From Flavobacterium sp. LC2016-12 (lineage in GTDB: Bacteria; Bacteroidota; Bacteroidia; Flavobacteriales; Flavobacteriaceae), in NCBI RefSeq assembly GCF_015351595.1, contig NZ_JADKPT010000008.1, positions 144,443 to 208,442 of the forward strand: a stretch of DNA of 64,000 nt, written 5' to 3'. The notes under the pieces were generated by a model that worked only from the letters and a program-made list of their open reading frames with translations, was not told where the DNA came from and did not search any database. The number at the start of each line of letters is the position of its first letter. Within the stretch, counting starts at the first letter, position 1. Positions 63,362 through 64,000 of the stretch are shown one piece after another. A program made the position numbers and the translations under genes.

Positions 63362-64000
63362 ATGAAGAATAAATTACTCTCAGTATTTATATTTTTAGGC
63401 AGTTATGCAGCTTACTCTCAGGTTGGTATTGGGACGCCAATGCCAAATTCTTCTGCTCAGTTAGAAGTTGTTGCGAGTGATAGAGGTGTATTAATTCCTA
63501 GAATTAGTTTAACAGGTTCAACAGATGCTGTTACCATTTCAAGTGGTAATATAAGCAGCTTATTAGTTTTTAATACCGCAAGTATTTCAGATGTAACTCC
63601 CGGCTATTACTATTGGTACAACAATAAATGGAATAGAATTGTTATCTCTACTGAAGTCAGTTCTAATCCGGGAACAGTTATTTATAATCCAACTACTAAT
63701 GTATTTAGTTATATTGATAATACAGGTGTTACCCAAGTGATTGATATAGGTACTATTGTGAAATCTAATGAAACATTAACGACACTTATTGGAAGTCCAG
63801 ACGGTTCCTATACCTATACCAACGAAGCAGGAACGGCTGTAACTATTGATGTAGTTGGTGATGTCACAACTAATTTTAGTACTATTGTCAATAATCCCGC
63901 GGTTACCAATATCATTCAGCAAATTGTAGATAAGACAAGGGGAATTGTTATTTTCAATTCAACCACAAATCAGTTCAGTTATATTGATAATGATGGGAAT
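63362..64000 (+). CDS. Exported repeat-containing surface protein, 3' end cut by window edge
   Basis: The frame is open from ATG at 63362 through the end of the window (213 codons). A signal peptide ending AAYSQ is followed by VGIGTPMPNSSAQLEVVASDRG and VLIPRISLTGS, the usual opening of long flavobacterial surface or phage-tail-fibre-like proteins. A repeat then appears: VIYNPTTNVFSYIDNTGV (about residue 108) and VIFNSTTNQFSYIDNDGN (about residue 196), about 88 residues apart. It is probably a large cell-surface or adhesin protein exported across the outer membrane. Its beginning matches the stump at 34010. Confidence 0.75.
   Translation, partial: MKNKLLSVFIFLGSYAAYSQVGIGTPMPNSSAQLEVVASDRGVLIPRISLTGSTDAVTISSGNISSLLVFNTASISDVTPGYYYWYNNKWNRIVISTEVSSNPGTVIYNPTTNVFSYIDNTGVTQVIDIGTIVKSNETLTTLIGSPDGSYTYTNEAGTAVTIDVVGDVTTNFSTIVNNPAVTNIIQQIVDKTRGIVIFNSTTNQFSYIDNDGN

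Overview
The window is AT-rich DNA from a member of the Bacteroidota, most likely a Flavobacterium. The basis is: two SusC/SusD pairs, Flavobacterium-type promoters (TTG, 17-23 bases, TAnnTTTG), no Shine-Dalgarno sequences before genes, a giant hybrid two-component sensor, a flavobacterial histone H1-like small protein, and intergenic spacers filled with short imperfect repeats.

Layout. Positions 1-4.3 kb (minus strand) hold a truncated secreted amidohydrolase, a YcaC-like isochorismatase-fold hydrolase, a degenerate receiver-like protein, a repeat-rich gap and a secreted esterase. Positions 4.7-33.5 kb form one pectin (homogalacturonan/rhamnogalacturonan) utilisation island. It starts with two ExuT-type MFS uronate transporters, then KduI and KduD (unsaturated uronates), then UxaC, KdgK, Eda, UxaB and UxaA (galacturonate/glucuronate to pyruvate plus glyceraldehyde-3-phosphate). 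A LacI-family regulator on the minus strand separates this catabolic half from the polysaccharide half: GH28, SusC, SusD, esterase, DUF4861, two GH105, GH43, CE8 pectin methylesterase, a second GH28 and a CE12-type esterase. The palindrome TGYAATCGATTACA lies directly against the -7 element of three promoters (before the first MFS gene, kduI and the first GH28), with a variant upstream of the lacI gene. This makes a compact, self-consistent regulon visible in the DNA itself.

Positions 33.5-42.1 kb are ordinary or mixed content: a 31-codon remnant of a surface-protein gene whose intact relative begins at 63362, a small unknown protein, the histone-like protein, an unknown lipoprotein, lutABC for lactate oxidation, a reductase/SDR pair, and an AraC-type regulator with a membrane N-terminus.

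Positions 42.5-62.8 kb form a second PUL. A 1349-residue hybrid two-component regulator precedes a surface glycan-binding lipoprotein, SusC, SusD, two GH30, a GH2, a GH27 and a double-GH43 protein. The enzyme set fits beta-1,6-galactan/type II arabinogalactan side chains, which are often attached to pectin in plant walls. A 22-bp-spaced direct repeat upstream of the PUL is a candidate binding site for the regulator's AraC domain. The two PULs therefore use different control logic (LacI derepression versus HTCS activation) for related plant-wall glycans.

No tRNA, rRNA, CRISPR array, transposase gene or prophage was seen. Domain assignments come from reading motifs, without database searches. 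GH43 subfamilies and exact substrates are inferences.
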